From positions 70,962,612 to 71,026,611 of the forward strand of contig CM067084.1 of assembly GCA_034008185.1 (NCBI GenBank): a DNA stretch of 64,000 bases, read 5' to 3'. A model generated the notes under the pieces. That model did not search any database. It was not told the origin of the DNA and worked only from the letters and a program-made list of their open reading frames with translations. Of this stretch, positions 13,801-24,100 are shown piece after piece (position 1 is the first letter of the stretch; each line of letters opens with the position of its first letter). This stretch comes from Gorsachius magnificus (taxonomy: Eukaryota; Chordata; Aves; Pelecaniformes; Ardeidae). Position numbers and translations under genes: made by a program.

Positions 13801-14920
13801 TTAATTAGACTTTCATCTAATTTATAAAAAAAAAAATGCAATGCCTTAGGCAAAATCTTTTAAAAAGGTATTTAAAGTCCTTTGCTCCTCTCTGAAGAGA
13901 ATGGTGCAGTAAGAAGGAAGAAACCCAGATTTCCTGTGCTTTGCTTTGAAAGGGTCATTTCCTCTCTCTGTATGAACAACACTATTTCCCCATACAGCTC
14001 TGAAACTCCCTCAGACACAGAGTACCTGTGTTTTTTTCTATGCTCTTAAGCATATCAGTCAGATGCAGAACAAGGCTTTTTTGATTTCTCTGATCCACCT
14101 TCTAAGATTTTAATAATTATGATGACATTCAAGATTAGTTTAAATCCATGTAAGTTTATACCACCTTCAGAAAAGCCAGTTCTTTCTCCTCCTACCTCTC
14201 CAAGTCATGCATTCCCACACTATCTCATTCGCTACAATTAATCTCTTTTTTTGGTAGGGCTAGCTTTCAGTGAGGTAGGCATGCTAATCTGTCCAACTGC
14301 AATGCCACATAAGCATTAATGCAAGCACAGAGGATCACAGGAAATTACGTCACGTCAAAAGACTATACTATGTTTGATAGTGGAATGAACTTAGCTCAGC
14401 TTAAGTGCATTGTAAAACCATGGGATATATGATTTAATGCAAACAGTGAAGAAATATGGTAGAATATAGCTATTTCTCAGTTTGAAATGAACAATGAAGT
14501 TCTGTAATGTAGCCCTTGCTGGTCTCCCCTGTTCAGTAATAAAATGAGCCTATGAGACAGCAAAGTAGGCTGCTTAAAAGTTCAGCCCTGTTTTGAAAAT
14601 TGGATGTGAAAACCAATTTCTTCATGCTCCGTATGTAGAGTATTATTAAAGTCAATGTCTCCCTTTGAAAATCACATACTTGCTTCCACTGATAAGATAT
14701 CCCCAAAATTAAAACATGCTTACAATTCTTGCAAAGTTTACCTTAAGCTGGATGGTATCTTCACCATCTAAAAACACTGCCATCTCCTTCCAGTTGAAGG
14801 AGGCTTTCTTACGATATTTGCAAAGCGGTCCTCTAGGGAAATCTGGTAGCAAAGTATCCCATGAGCTTTGGTTGCCAGAGGCTTCTTTAAGATTCAGTGT
14901 AGATGCCATTGTTGGCTAAA
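7750..14920 (-). CDS. ACOX3: ACOX3, peroxisomal acyl-CoA oxidase 3 (5' part of gene, six coding exons)
   Basis: This is the N-terminal 265 codons (plus 2 nt) of acyl-CoA oxidase 3, a peroxisomal FAD enzyme that takes the first, H2O2-producing step in beta-oxidation of branched-chain acyl-CoAs (family knowledge). Coding exons on the minus strand are 14909-14742, 13177-12944, 11904-11833, 10373-10284, 8852-8709 and 7838-7750. All donors and acceptors are GT/AG and every joint keeps frame. The joined protein follows human ACOX3: an N-terminal block with [21 protein letters not shown], the FAD-site stretch [16 protein letters not shown], then [19 protein letters not shown] and [15 protein letters not shown]. 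Human ACOX3 is about 700 residues, so over half the protein, including the C-terminal peroxisomal signal, lies beyond the left edge. I looked for the next exon in 1-7749 and did not find it. No disabling change is visible. Confidence 0.96.
8709..8852 (-). CDS. ACOX3: ACOX3 coding exon 5
   Basis: There are 48 codons, [20 protein letters not shown] through GLHSFIVQ, phase 0 at both ends, with acceptor CTACAG and donor GTAGGA. It aligns without gaps to the human stretch and forms part of the flavin/substrate domain. Confidence 0.95.
10284..10373 (-). CDS. ACOX3: ACOX3 coding exon 4 (FAD-site exon)
   Basis: There are 30 codons, [20 protein letters not shown] followed by [10 protein letters not shown]. 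This is one of the most conserved acyl-CoA oxidase blocks and contributes to FAD binding. The acceptor TTTAG and donor GTGTGT are canonical, and the phase is 0 at both ends. Confidence 0.95.
11833..11904 (-). CDS. ACOX3: ACOX3 coding exon 3
   Basis: There are 24 codons, [13 protein letters not shown]...VYSME, between TTTTTACAG and GTAATT. The exon is phase 0 at both ends and aligns without gaps to human VFGSAVYSSGSERH...FRME. Confidence 0.9.
12944..13177 (-). CDS. ACOX3: ACOX3 coding exon 2
   Basis: There are 78 codons in phase 0 at both ends, beginning [13 protein letters not shown] and ending [18 protein letters not shown] is a near-exact family block of the acyl-CoA oxidase N-terminal helical domain. 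The donor is GGT followed by GTAAGT; using the GT two bases earlier would break the frame with exon 3. Confidence 0.94.
14742..14920 (-). CDS. ACOX3: ACOX3 coding exon 1 (start codon exon)
   Basis: The start codon is at 14907-14909, in good Kozak context (A at -3, G at +4). The exon encodes 56 residues starting [10 protein letters not shown] and including [20 protein letters not shown], which matches the ACOX3 N-terminus. It ends CAG CTT AAG before GTAAAC. A pyrimidine-rich tract and CAG lie just upstream of the ATG, so the exon probably begins at 14920 with only 11 nt of 5' UTR. This implies an upstream noncoding exon, probably in or near the CpG island. Confidence 0.93.
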
Positions 14921-17380
14921 CTGCACCAAACAAGAAAAGATACATCACGAACTGAAGCATCGCAGATGTCTGATTTTTAATGATAAAAAGAAATCAAAAA
15001 GGTTGTTAATTAAATCCATACACTCGTTCAAATGTATGAGTACAGCAGTGCAGAGCCAACTAAAAGCTTGCCCTTCCACTTTTCTAATTCAATTGGCTTG
15101 GTACAAACTACGACAAAAAAAAAGCCTTTGATCAAAGTAAATTAATTATATGGTCTTTGTTATTAAAATATGAGTGAAACCTTTTAAAATAAGCAAAATG
15201 TGAAACAGGGACACCATTGGTTAATATTGCATAATAAGGAAAGGGGGGATGAGATACAAGATCCAAGCAAGAAAATAACGTGTCTTAAATAACATAATGT
15301 GAATAATTGTTGCCTTGCTTCTAAATTAAATGCAAAATAATAAAATATAAAAACACTCAAACATGCATACAAAGCCCTGGTTGCAATGCAGGAGATGCCT
15401 TTATTACCTCCACATAACATTTAAACAACTTTTAACTAAATGGCATGTTGGTTATATGTTAAGGTTTGCTTTTATATAACTGAAGTGATAGCTGTTGCTC
15501 ATGTACAAACACGAGACAGAAGACATCAGGGAAATTATAGGAACTCTGCCCTTATCTTCCACTGGTTGAATATATGAAAGAGTAAGCGGGCAATAAAACC
15601 TTTATTTCATGTACCCCAGTTGCAAGAAACAAATTTCTGTAAAATTCTGCATATATGTGTCTGATTTAATCTTGTCTAGAACGGGGCTAGCTCCCACAGA
15701 TCCACTTGGCTACGGGAGCACTACACCACATGAGCATATCTACCCAGGCCATTAGGAGTATGGTGCAGAAATAAATAGGTGGCTTTACAAAGGGGAAACA
15801 TAAACACCTCCAGCCCTGTATACTGTTCCATTGCCTTGATATGGTGAGCATTTAGAATTGTAAAACTAGAATAATATCAACATGCTGTCCATCACTAACA
15901 CTGACTTGAGTAGAACAGGCACTTGGGACAAGCAGGGGCCAATGATGAGTTGAAAAGGTGCTTAAACCTGGATAAATAAAAAATTTATGGAAAATAAGTA
16001 AAATACAACTACCACACTACTGACTTCTACAAAATATATAAAACTATAGGACATTTTTTTTACATGGAAGATGCAGTTTTGGAAAGCTGTAAGCACAGAG
16101 GTATGCGCTTCTCTTAATTGTCATACTGTGATGCTCAGGAATAAATTTAAAATAATACAAAGTATGAACTTTGCAATCACATTTAAACTTCACTTTTCCT
16201 TTTCCTTCTTTCTTCCCTAAAGTTTAAATTTTTATTTGTCATGTGGTGGCTTATAACATTTTTAGTCTGTCTTCCCATTAAACATTTTTTTCTGTGCCAA
16301 ATTGACCTCAGACTCTTGCGTATGTGATCAAAAGCAGTACAGCCCCATGAAGCCTGCTGGCATTTTGTGGTGTATATCTATGGGTCATGCAAGCACACTG
16401 CAAAACTTCACAGAACCAGCAGGATTTCATTATCGGTAGGTACAATCGCACTGGTTTTGGAGAGATTGGGAATCTTGCTTTGTGTTAGCTCCTGGCCCAA
16501 GGGGTAAAGGCTTATGCCCCTCCTGCTTCCAGAAGCAGACGTCGGAGTGCCTTCTGCTGCTACCTGCTCCCATCACACCCAGCAACCGCTGCCACCTCAG
16601 GCAGATGGCAGAGATCTGTGTTACCTTGTAAGATGCAAAAGTGATGGGGCAGGGGACCAGTAGTTGGCCACGTTATAACAAGGGGACTGGCTGGAGGAAG
16701 CAATTCTCGAAGGTACTGGGAGGACATCCAGGCCCAGGGCTGGCCAAGGGCTCAGGACGCACTATGAACATAATAAAGTACAGAAACTACTAGTTTGGCA
16801 TTCTACTTTTCCCATCCCTTCCCCCCCTCTCCCTGCCCCCCATTATCTTGATGTAGCTCCTTACTACATTTCCTTTCTTCAACCTAATCCTTTTATGGAG
16901 GTCATTTCCTAGTTCTCGACTGAGAACAGCAGGATAGTATTCCTGCAATCTGATTTCCAAATCGGTTCCAGGAAGGCGCAGTTCCAGTATTGAGCAACAG
17001 GTTTGGAATGAAAAACGGGGGGGGGGGGGGAGAAGCATTGAGAAAGAGCATTTCATCCTGAAGCCAAATAAACAGACATTACTCTTATACCTGGAAAACA
17101 GGTAAACCTGGCAGCAGTTCAAGACTCAGAACAGAGAAAAATTTACAACAAAATATTGCAGTCATTGCATTTAATGTACTGGCTTTTGCGGTCAAAAAAT
17201 GTACCGAGGTTTGTTTCCTTGGGGAGTCGGGCAGCTGGGAGCCTGTCAGGTTGTGTCAGTTTTGACTCCGCTTTCACACATGCGTTTCTACGCTGTCACA
17301 ACGACACAGACCTTCCTCAAACAGACGCCACAAATACGGCAAAAGCCCTCCCAGGCTGGGTTTACTTCTGGGAGCAGGCG
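14921..17380. other. Region between ACOX3 exon 1 and the CpG island (likely ACOX3 5' UTR intron)
   Basis: An acceptor-like site just upstream of the ACOX3 ATG suggests that most of this is an intron in the ACOX3 5' UTR. No coding block is recognised. A G14 homopolymer lies at 17017-17030. The noncoding first exon of ACOX3 could not be placed; several GT candidates occur on the minus strand in and beside the CpG island. Confidence 0.5.
17017..17030 (+). repeat. G14 homopolymer
   Basis: Fourteen uninterrupted G residues upstream of the CpG island; the length is uncertain in any assembly. Confidence 0.9.
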
Positions 17381-18110
17381 GTGCCCCGGATTTGTCCGCT
17401 GCAGTACGGCACGGCAGCCGTTTCCCACCGCGCCCCACACGGCGGGAGGCTGAGGGCCGACAGGAGACGCTTCCCGCCCGCCCTGGCCGCGGAGAGCCCG
17501 CGGTCGCCTCGCTTAGGGCTTCCAAGCCTCGGCCCGGGGCGAAGGGCCGGCCGCCGCCGGCCCCGCCTCAGGAACTGACGAGCACGTCCTGCGACGCGCC
17601 CCCGCCTGCGGCGCCGCGCCCCGGGCGGCCATGGGGCCGGTGGGGACGGCGGCCGTGCGGGATGGCGGCGCCGCCGGTGGCCGGGCGGCCGTGGGGACGG
17701 CGGCTGTGCGGGGTGGCGGCGCCGCCTTGCCTCACGGCTTCTGGGCGGCGGTGCGCGTCTGGCTGGAGAAGCCGCAAGTGGCCAACAGGCGGCTGTGCGG
17801 CGCCGCCATCGAGGCGGAGGGGATGGTGCCGCTGGGGGGGGGGCGGGGGGGCGAGCGGCGGCCGGCGGGGCTGCGGAGCTGGGCCGGCTCTGGCGGGAGG
17901 CGTGCGGCCAGCTGCCGGCGGGGCACGGGCACCTGCCGCCGCCCCTCACGCCCTGGGGCGGGCCGGGCGGCCGCTGCCGGCTGGGCCGCTGCCCGGGCCC
18001 GGCCCCGGGCGGCGGGGGGGCGGGCCCCAGCTCCTGCCGGTGCCGGGGGTGCTGCGGCTGTCGCAGGCCTGTCCCACCCCAGAGTGTCCCGCGGATGAGA
18101 CAGATGCCAC
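17380..18110. promoter_or_regulatory. CpG island, probable bidirectional ACOX3/TRMT44 promoter
   Basis: About 730 bp with very high GC and many CpGs, set in AT-rich flanks. It lies between the divergent genes ACOX3 (minus) and TRMT44 (plus) and covers the TRMT44 start codon. GGGGCGGG-type boxes occur (for example near 17954), and a YY1-like GATGGCGGC lies at 17661-17669. No TATA box is seen at a fitting distance. The open frames on both strands within it are composition artefacts apart from the TRMT44 N-terminus. That it drives both genes is inference from layout. Confidence 0.75.
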
Positions 18111-18135
18111 TTGTGTCCTGCTTGTGGGAGTGCAG
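17631..18135 (+). CDS. TRMT44: TRMT44 coding exon 1 (frame disturbed, 3' end uncertain)
   Basis: From the ATG at 17631, frame 1 encodes a G/A-rich start with an in-frame 51-bp near-repeat, then LPHGFWAAVRVWLEKPQVAN and RRLCGAAIEAE (17727-17819), close to human LPQGFWAAVEVWLERPQVAN. After the G10-C-G7 tract at 17834-17851 the family resemblance moves to the next frame: AAELGRLWREACGQL at about 17873-17914 resembles human AADLDSLWEDFSQSL. A second, weaker shift near the G7 at 18014-18020 would bring in GVLRLSQACPTPECP. Both shifts have the direction expected if one G is missing from each tract. The end given, CAG before GTGGAT at 18135, is one candidate; CAGA before GTGTCC near 18082 is another. 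Confidence 0.6.
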
Positions 18136-21100
18136 GTGGATTCTTGACCTTATCGCGTGCATAGGTTTTCTCTTTTTTTTTGTTGTTCTTGTGCTAGGAA
18201 GTGTCAGCAGCTGAAATGCAAATGACAGAGGTCAGGCACCTCCTGTAGGGCTCTGGTTTAAGCAACCCGTGCTTCAACCTTAGGGAAGCATAGTGGGGGA
18301 CATGAAGACATCAGGTGAGTGAGGTGCCATGCGGGTTATGTGCGAGGTGCTGCTGAGGTGGGAAGAGCTCTTAGGGGAGCCAGGCGCCCCGCTCCTGAGG
18401 AGGAGGCATAGAAAATGGCTCATCTTTGTCTTCCGTGAAAAGAAGAGGCAAGAAGGAGTGTCATCGTGCAAGCTCCTGTCGTGAGTAACCTGCCCATGCT
18501 AAATTTTGAGAATTCAGACAGTTTAGTGGTTTCAGATGTCAGGCACACCAATAAACAAATCTGTTCTTAGCATTGTGGTTCTTCCTGTATTGTCCTAGAT
18601 CTTGCCTCGTTAGTTTGCACTTTAATGTAGTAAGGAGACAAAAGTTTAATTTGGTACTAACCAGGATGGTTTGCACCATGGAATAATATATCACTATTTA
18701 CATATCTTTTCAGATGTTTACAATGGAACTGTGACCTTTCTGCCTTTGGAGGAAAGCAGTGAAGGAAAATACCAGATTAAAAAGTGCAATATTTATCAAA
18801 TTCAACTTACACACATAAAAGATGAGGAATGGTAAGTGCTGGGAGCGAGAGAGGAAACAAACCCTGAGTTACTGCAATGATCGCACCATGCTTTAGTATT
18901 GGTACCTAGGCCATTTGGTTTGCGTAATTTCCAGCTTGAGTAGTAAATGACAGTAGTGGTGTGATCTTACTGCATAGTGTTCAGTTACAAACGAAAGGTC
19001 TACAATACCCAAATGAACACAAAACAAATCTGCTTCAACTTTGAATGTATACATTGACTGTACATGTGTGTGATCTAGAAAGAGGATGTATGTTCTGATG
19101 AGGAACTAGCTATGCCTGTGAGGGGTCAGGTTCTGTGGGTGTTAGTAAGGTTGAGGGTCAAATTGGAATTGCTGTTTGGAACCTGCTGAGCTTCAATCAT
19201 TGCAATGTAGACCGCTGCAGCTTGGTCCTGAGCATCTGAGGGCATAGCTCTAATGAAACCTAAATAAGGTTAGAGAGGATGAAATGTGCCAAATGATGTA
19301 TTTTCCTCCTAAATTTTCCTGTTGTTTTCATGAGTTTCGTGAATTCACTTTTACTAGTTAGTGTTTGGATATTGCTAAATTGGGTTGTTCATCATATGCC
19401 AGTCCTTAGTCATTGTGCTAAATGTAGCATGGACTCTCATACAGTGTTTGAATTGGCAGATAATGAGCTGTCTAACAAAATTCAGGGGAGACTGTTCCAC
19501 TATTCAGTAACTGCTTTATTTTCCTTTTGGTTTTGTGTATTACATATTTCCTTATTCCCCAGTCTACTTTTACATGTCTGTTTGTTTGCTCATTTTTTTC
19601 CACTTAATAATTCTTTTTTTTTTTTTTTTTTTTTAAAATACACTGTATTTATACAAAGTTTTTATTTTATTTTTAAAGGTCTGTGTCTGTTGTAGCTCCA
19701 TTTCCGGAAGATTGGTTTTCAGATGGAGTTGCATACCCAAAACTAGCATGGCTTGGAAATGACCTTTTGTCCAAACTGGCTAAATGGTCTGTGGAACAAA
19801 AGCCCAGTGACTTTAAAAGTACACTCTCGCTCATTTCTGTAGCAAAATACAGCAAAGTTTATCAAGACCTTAAAGAAAAATACAAAGAGATGGTAAAGGT
19901 AAGTTTGGCAATAAATGCAGTAATAATATGCTTTCCTATAATTGTTTTATTATTGTGTGTTTAGTGAAACTGCTGCTTTCACTGATTTTTTTTTTTTTTT
20001 TTTTTTTTTTTAATAAAAGAAGCAATTTAATTGAAATGTGTGGTTTATGGTTTGGTGTTTTGTGTTTTTTCTGTATGTGAGAAACAACTGATTTAGTATT
20101 TAGAAGAACTGAACTGCAAAAGCAAGATTTGGAGCCAAATTCACACTAAATATCTGGAGGAGTTAAATACTTTCCAGAATGTTTCCCTTCAAATAAGAAC
20201 TAAGCGGTAGGTCAGTGGATGTAAATACTAAGTCATCTACAGTAGAAGGCGTAAATAAAGCACCACCTTCTACAAAACTTGAAAAAGTCTGGAAACAGCA
20301 CTGGTTCATAAGCTGGTTAAATTTCCTATTACTCTTTTTAAATTTAGATGCAATATTAATCCGTCTTTCTGAGTTAGATGAACAATGTTGTAGTACTGGT
20401 TTATCCCAGGAATCCTGAAAAATTACAGTGATCATGTTAAGTGCTGTATCAAGTAATACTTATATCTTTATACACCAGACTCAAGCTAAAAGTAAAAAAA
20501 CTTGGTTAATGCTTTTGTAAAACATTGTGAAAATGTTGAAAGGTTTTACTGTCTATCTGTAATAATAGACAGATATATACAAGCGGAAAATTGGACTTGT
20601 GGGTAAGGTAAATTGTTCAGTCTTTAGCTCCGCAGTTGGCTTAGTGTAGTGTTGAGCATGTTAATCTTTGTTTTAATTCCTCATTTACAAAACAGGGATA
20701 ATACTTCCACTTTCTTAATTCCTACGTCAAATGCTGATTCTTTGGGTCCTGTTGTGCCAAGGTAATTCTATGCCTGTTACACTGTGAAAATAAATTTACA
20801 AATGCTCATGTTATCAGTGTTGCACATAGCAGCAATAATATAAGTATTTTTATTCTGAGACAGTTAAGCAAAAGGATGCATGCTCTATTACAGAACAGAT
20901 GCAGCAGTTTACTTGTGAACTGCACATATGGAGCCATAATGTTCTTGGAAACTTTATTGATTGGATGGAGGCAGACATTCTTTACGCTGTTATTATTTTG
21001 TGTGACTCACTAAATCAGACAGTCTTTATTTACATTCTTTGTTTATATTTTTAATGAGGTTAAAATGCAAAATTTGTGAAGTGCAGAAACCTACTGACGT

Positions 21101-24100
21101 GGATGAGTATCCAGATCACTCGTAACCGACAGCTTTTTGAAGTAATTTCAGACGGTGCAGAAAACACTTTCTCTTATTTTTTTTTTCTGAAGGTTTGGCC
21201 TGAAGTGACAGATCCTGAGAAATTTGTTTATGAAGATGTTGCCATTGCCACTTACTTGCTGGTAGGGAACTGCTTTGACTAATAATATTCTTCAAGGTTG
21301 TATTTCCTAATAATATAACCTCTCTAAAGAAAATTCTTTTAAATAGAGTGACCTGAAGTTATTACAGGCATGCAAGGCAAAAAGAAAGGGGTAGGAGAAA
21401 GGGCGTTTTGCATTATGTAATTGTTTGTTTGCTTTTGCTGTTATTTAAGCAGAGACACAAAGTTCTTATTACAATGTTTTCAAGAAACTGAAAGTGGAAT
21501 TAATGTCTGTAACTCTATTCAAGTTGTGTTTGTATTCTGATCTTCTCTGGTAGTACTCTCAACAGCATTTCAGGGATTTACATGTAATAAGTGATTATAG
21601 AAGGTAAGCATTTTGTAACAGAATTGGGAAAAAACGTATTGTGACGAAGCAAGGGAAAAATCAGTTGATGTGTTTTTTTACCCTGCCCACTAGCACAAAA
21701 ATCAGCACAATAACAATGAAACTTGAGTTCAGAGGGATACTAAAACTTCTTTGTGAAAATACGATAAGGATTTGCAGTTCTCTGTCATGGGAAGTTTGAC
21801 CTATGCAAACAAAATGTTTTGTTTTTTTTTTTTAAGTGACAAAGCAAAATCACTGATGTAGCAGAAAAATAGTGATTAGATGGACTGATTTGGAGAACAG
21901 AAGCTACTGTTTTATACATATTGCTATGACTTGTTAATTTAATGCTAAAGGCTTTTCACTGTTTTGCCTTTCCCTGATAAAAGTTCAGCTCAAATCCCAT
22001 CTTGAAATGCAATAAGGTCTATCTGTAGATGCTAGGAACGCAGATAAATGCTTTGTGCAATTTTCTAAGGCACCTACCTATTTCAGAACCTATGACAGTT
22101 CTGCCACCTGCAGTCACTAGAAACTTCCAGTTTTTAAACAGCATCAAAATTTGTCACTATGTAGGCACATCAATATTTTTTGACTGCTATCCAGAGTGCA
22201 GTTAAGAGCATGTCTACTTTCAAGTATAATGTAAATATGTCTTGCATTTTCTCTGAAACAGTGTTTTTAAATGTTAGCTCATTTACAGAACTTGTTGAGG
22301 AGTAATTTATTTTAATAATCGACTGTTTAAGCTTAGAACCCCAGTTTCTTTTCCCATTAAGGTTTTTAAAATTGTCTGAGGAAGCCTGACTGACCTAGGC
22401 TACTCTCAAAATCTTGGTTGTCATATATTGGTGTGACAGAACTTTCTACATCAGAGAAATGATCATGGTGAAGTGGTCAGATAGTTGGATTGTTTTACGT
22501 GCCTTCCAGCTGAACTATTCTATTCTATTATTCTGGCTTGTGGAAAGACCCATGTAACAGACTTATCTTTTACCACCATGATAATATTATATGTTGAAAA
22601 CTAGTTCCTGTGTGTTAGGAATTATAACAGTTGTAGCCACAGAACAGTTCTGTAATGACACTCTTGAAAATGTTTTGCAAATTTTTATTCACGGATGTTA
22701 GTTTACAGTGATAATGTGTTTTAGCTGATGTAGCAGTAATTTTCAAAAAAGTTATTAAAGTCATCTAATAACTGGCTTATATAAATGAAAGCTTAAAGTA
22801 TGATATTAATCTAACCTTGCAAAATTTTTAGTTACCTATATGATGGTATATAATAACTCATTATTTAGAAGTACATTAAACAGGTGGTTAAGAGAAGGTA
22901 GATCTGGTGTTAAATTGTTAACGGATTTTCAGCATCTAGATTGGTATGATGGGAGGAGGGGGCATCTGACCTCATGTTACTCTGCAGTCATATTGAGGTC
23001 ACCTACTGTCTAGGCACATGCCCAAAGAAGTAATTATTCAGTTTGCATCATGAGAAACTCAGCAGGGGATGGAGGATAGGTGTGATCTGTCTAGGAGGTG
23101 ATTAGGGATTTCTGGGATACAGCCTGGAGTGCAAAAGTGCAATGATTGGTACATTTAAAAGTGTAAACACAGCCTGATAATCTCATGGATTATCTGCAGC
23201 TTCCTTCCCTCCAGCAAAACGGACAAATTAACAAGCAGCAACGTTACAAATACTGATTTTCATGATTAAATACTCTTGATGATTTTTGTTAGTCATTGTA
23301 AAAAGTAAGCGTGCAGAGTTGATGAATGTGTGCTCTGTAGCTTCTCATTGAAGGAAAAAGAGTTTGATGGTGATAGAAAGAGACTAATCCATGCCCTGCA
23401 GACAAACATCCAATTATTAACTAATTATGAATTATATAACTATGTAAATTGCATAACTACTTACGTACAGAGCAGGGACTAGAATTTGGCTAAAAGCTTT
23501 GGGGTCCCTTTAGCTGATGTAGAATTTGGGGCAGTTGACTGTTGCTAGGCAAGTTATACTTTATTCAGTAGAAAGTGATGTGACATGTACTAATGTATAG
23601 CCAAGGGATTACAAAGAACGTTTTGGGTTTTATTTTCAGCTCTGCCACCAATTCTTTCTTTAATACAGTGAATATAAATGCTTCCATGGTGTTACTTGCA
23701 GAGACACCGTTGAAGTTTCCTTGCTATTTCCCTTGCTTCCTCTGTTCATCTCTCGCACCCTTTGTTTTAGCAGCTTATTTTACATTTATGCTCACTCTAG
23801 CCCAGGTTTGTATAGTGTTGATTAATTTTAGCTTCCAGTGACTCAGAAGGGGGTAAAGGATGTGCTTAGCACTTCAGAAAATGATTGACATTTTGCAGCA
23901 TAATTCCTGTCTCTCTCCATAAACAGTTTTAGTGTTGTCTGTTTGGTTTTTTTTTCTCCTCTAAAGTTATTTTCTCTGTGAGTACAGGGGATATCTTCTG
24001 TCACGTCTGCGTTCTCTCCCAGCTTTCTCCTTTCCTTTCCAATAACCTTTGCTGCTTTCTTACAGGAAAAATTGAGAGCAGAAGTCTAAAATGTTTTCTT

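Larger units (their letters stand above)
7839..14741 (-). other. ACOX3 introns 1-5
   Basis: Introns at 7839-8708, 8853-10283, 10374-11832, 11905-12943 and 13178-14741 (870 to 1564 nt). All have GT/AG ends. No RNA gene or complete repeat is recognised. Intron 2 holds a perfect 16-bp inverted repeat at 12252-12267/12296-12311. Homopolymer tracts include T-rich 8911-8926 on the plus strand. Confidence 0.8.

Noticed and set aside
17362..18162. 266-codon minus-strand open frame and other long frames in the CpG island
   Set aside because: High GC removes stop codons in all frames. The translations are Pro/Arg/Ala-rich with no family match, and only the TRMT44 frame has homology.
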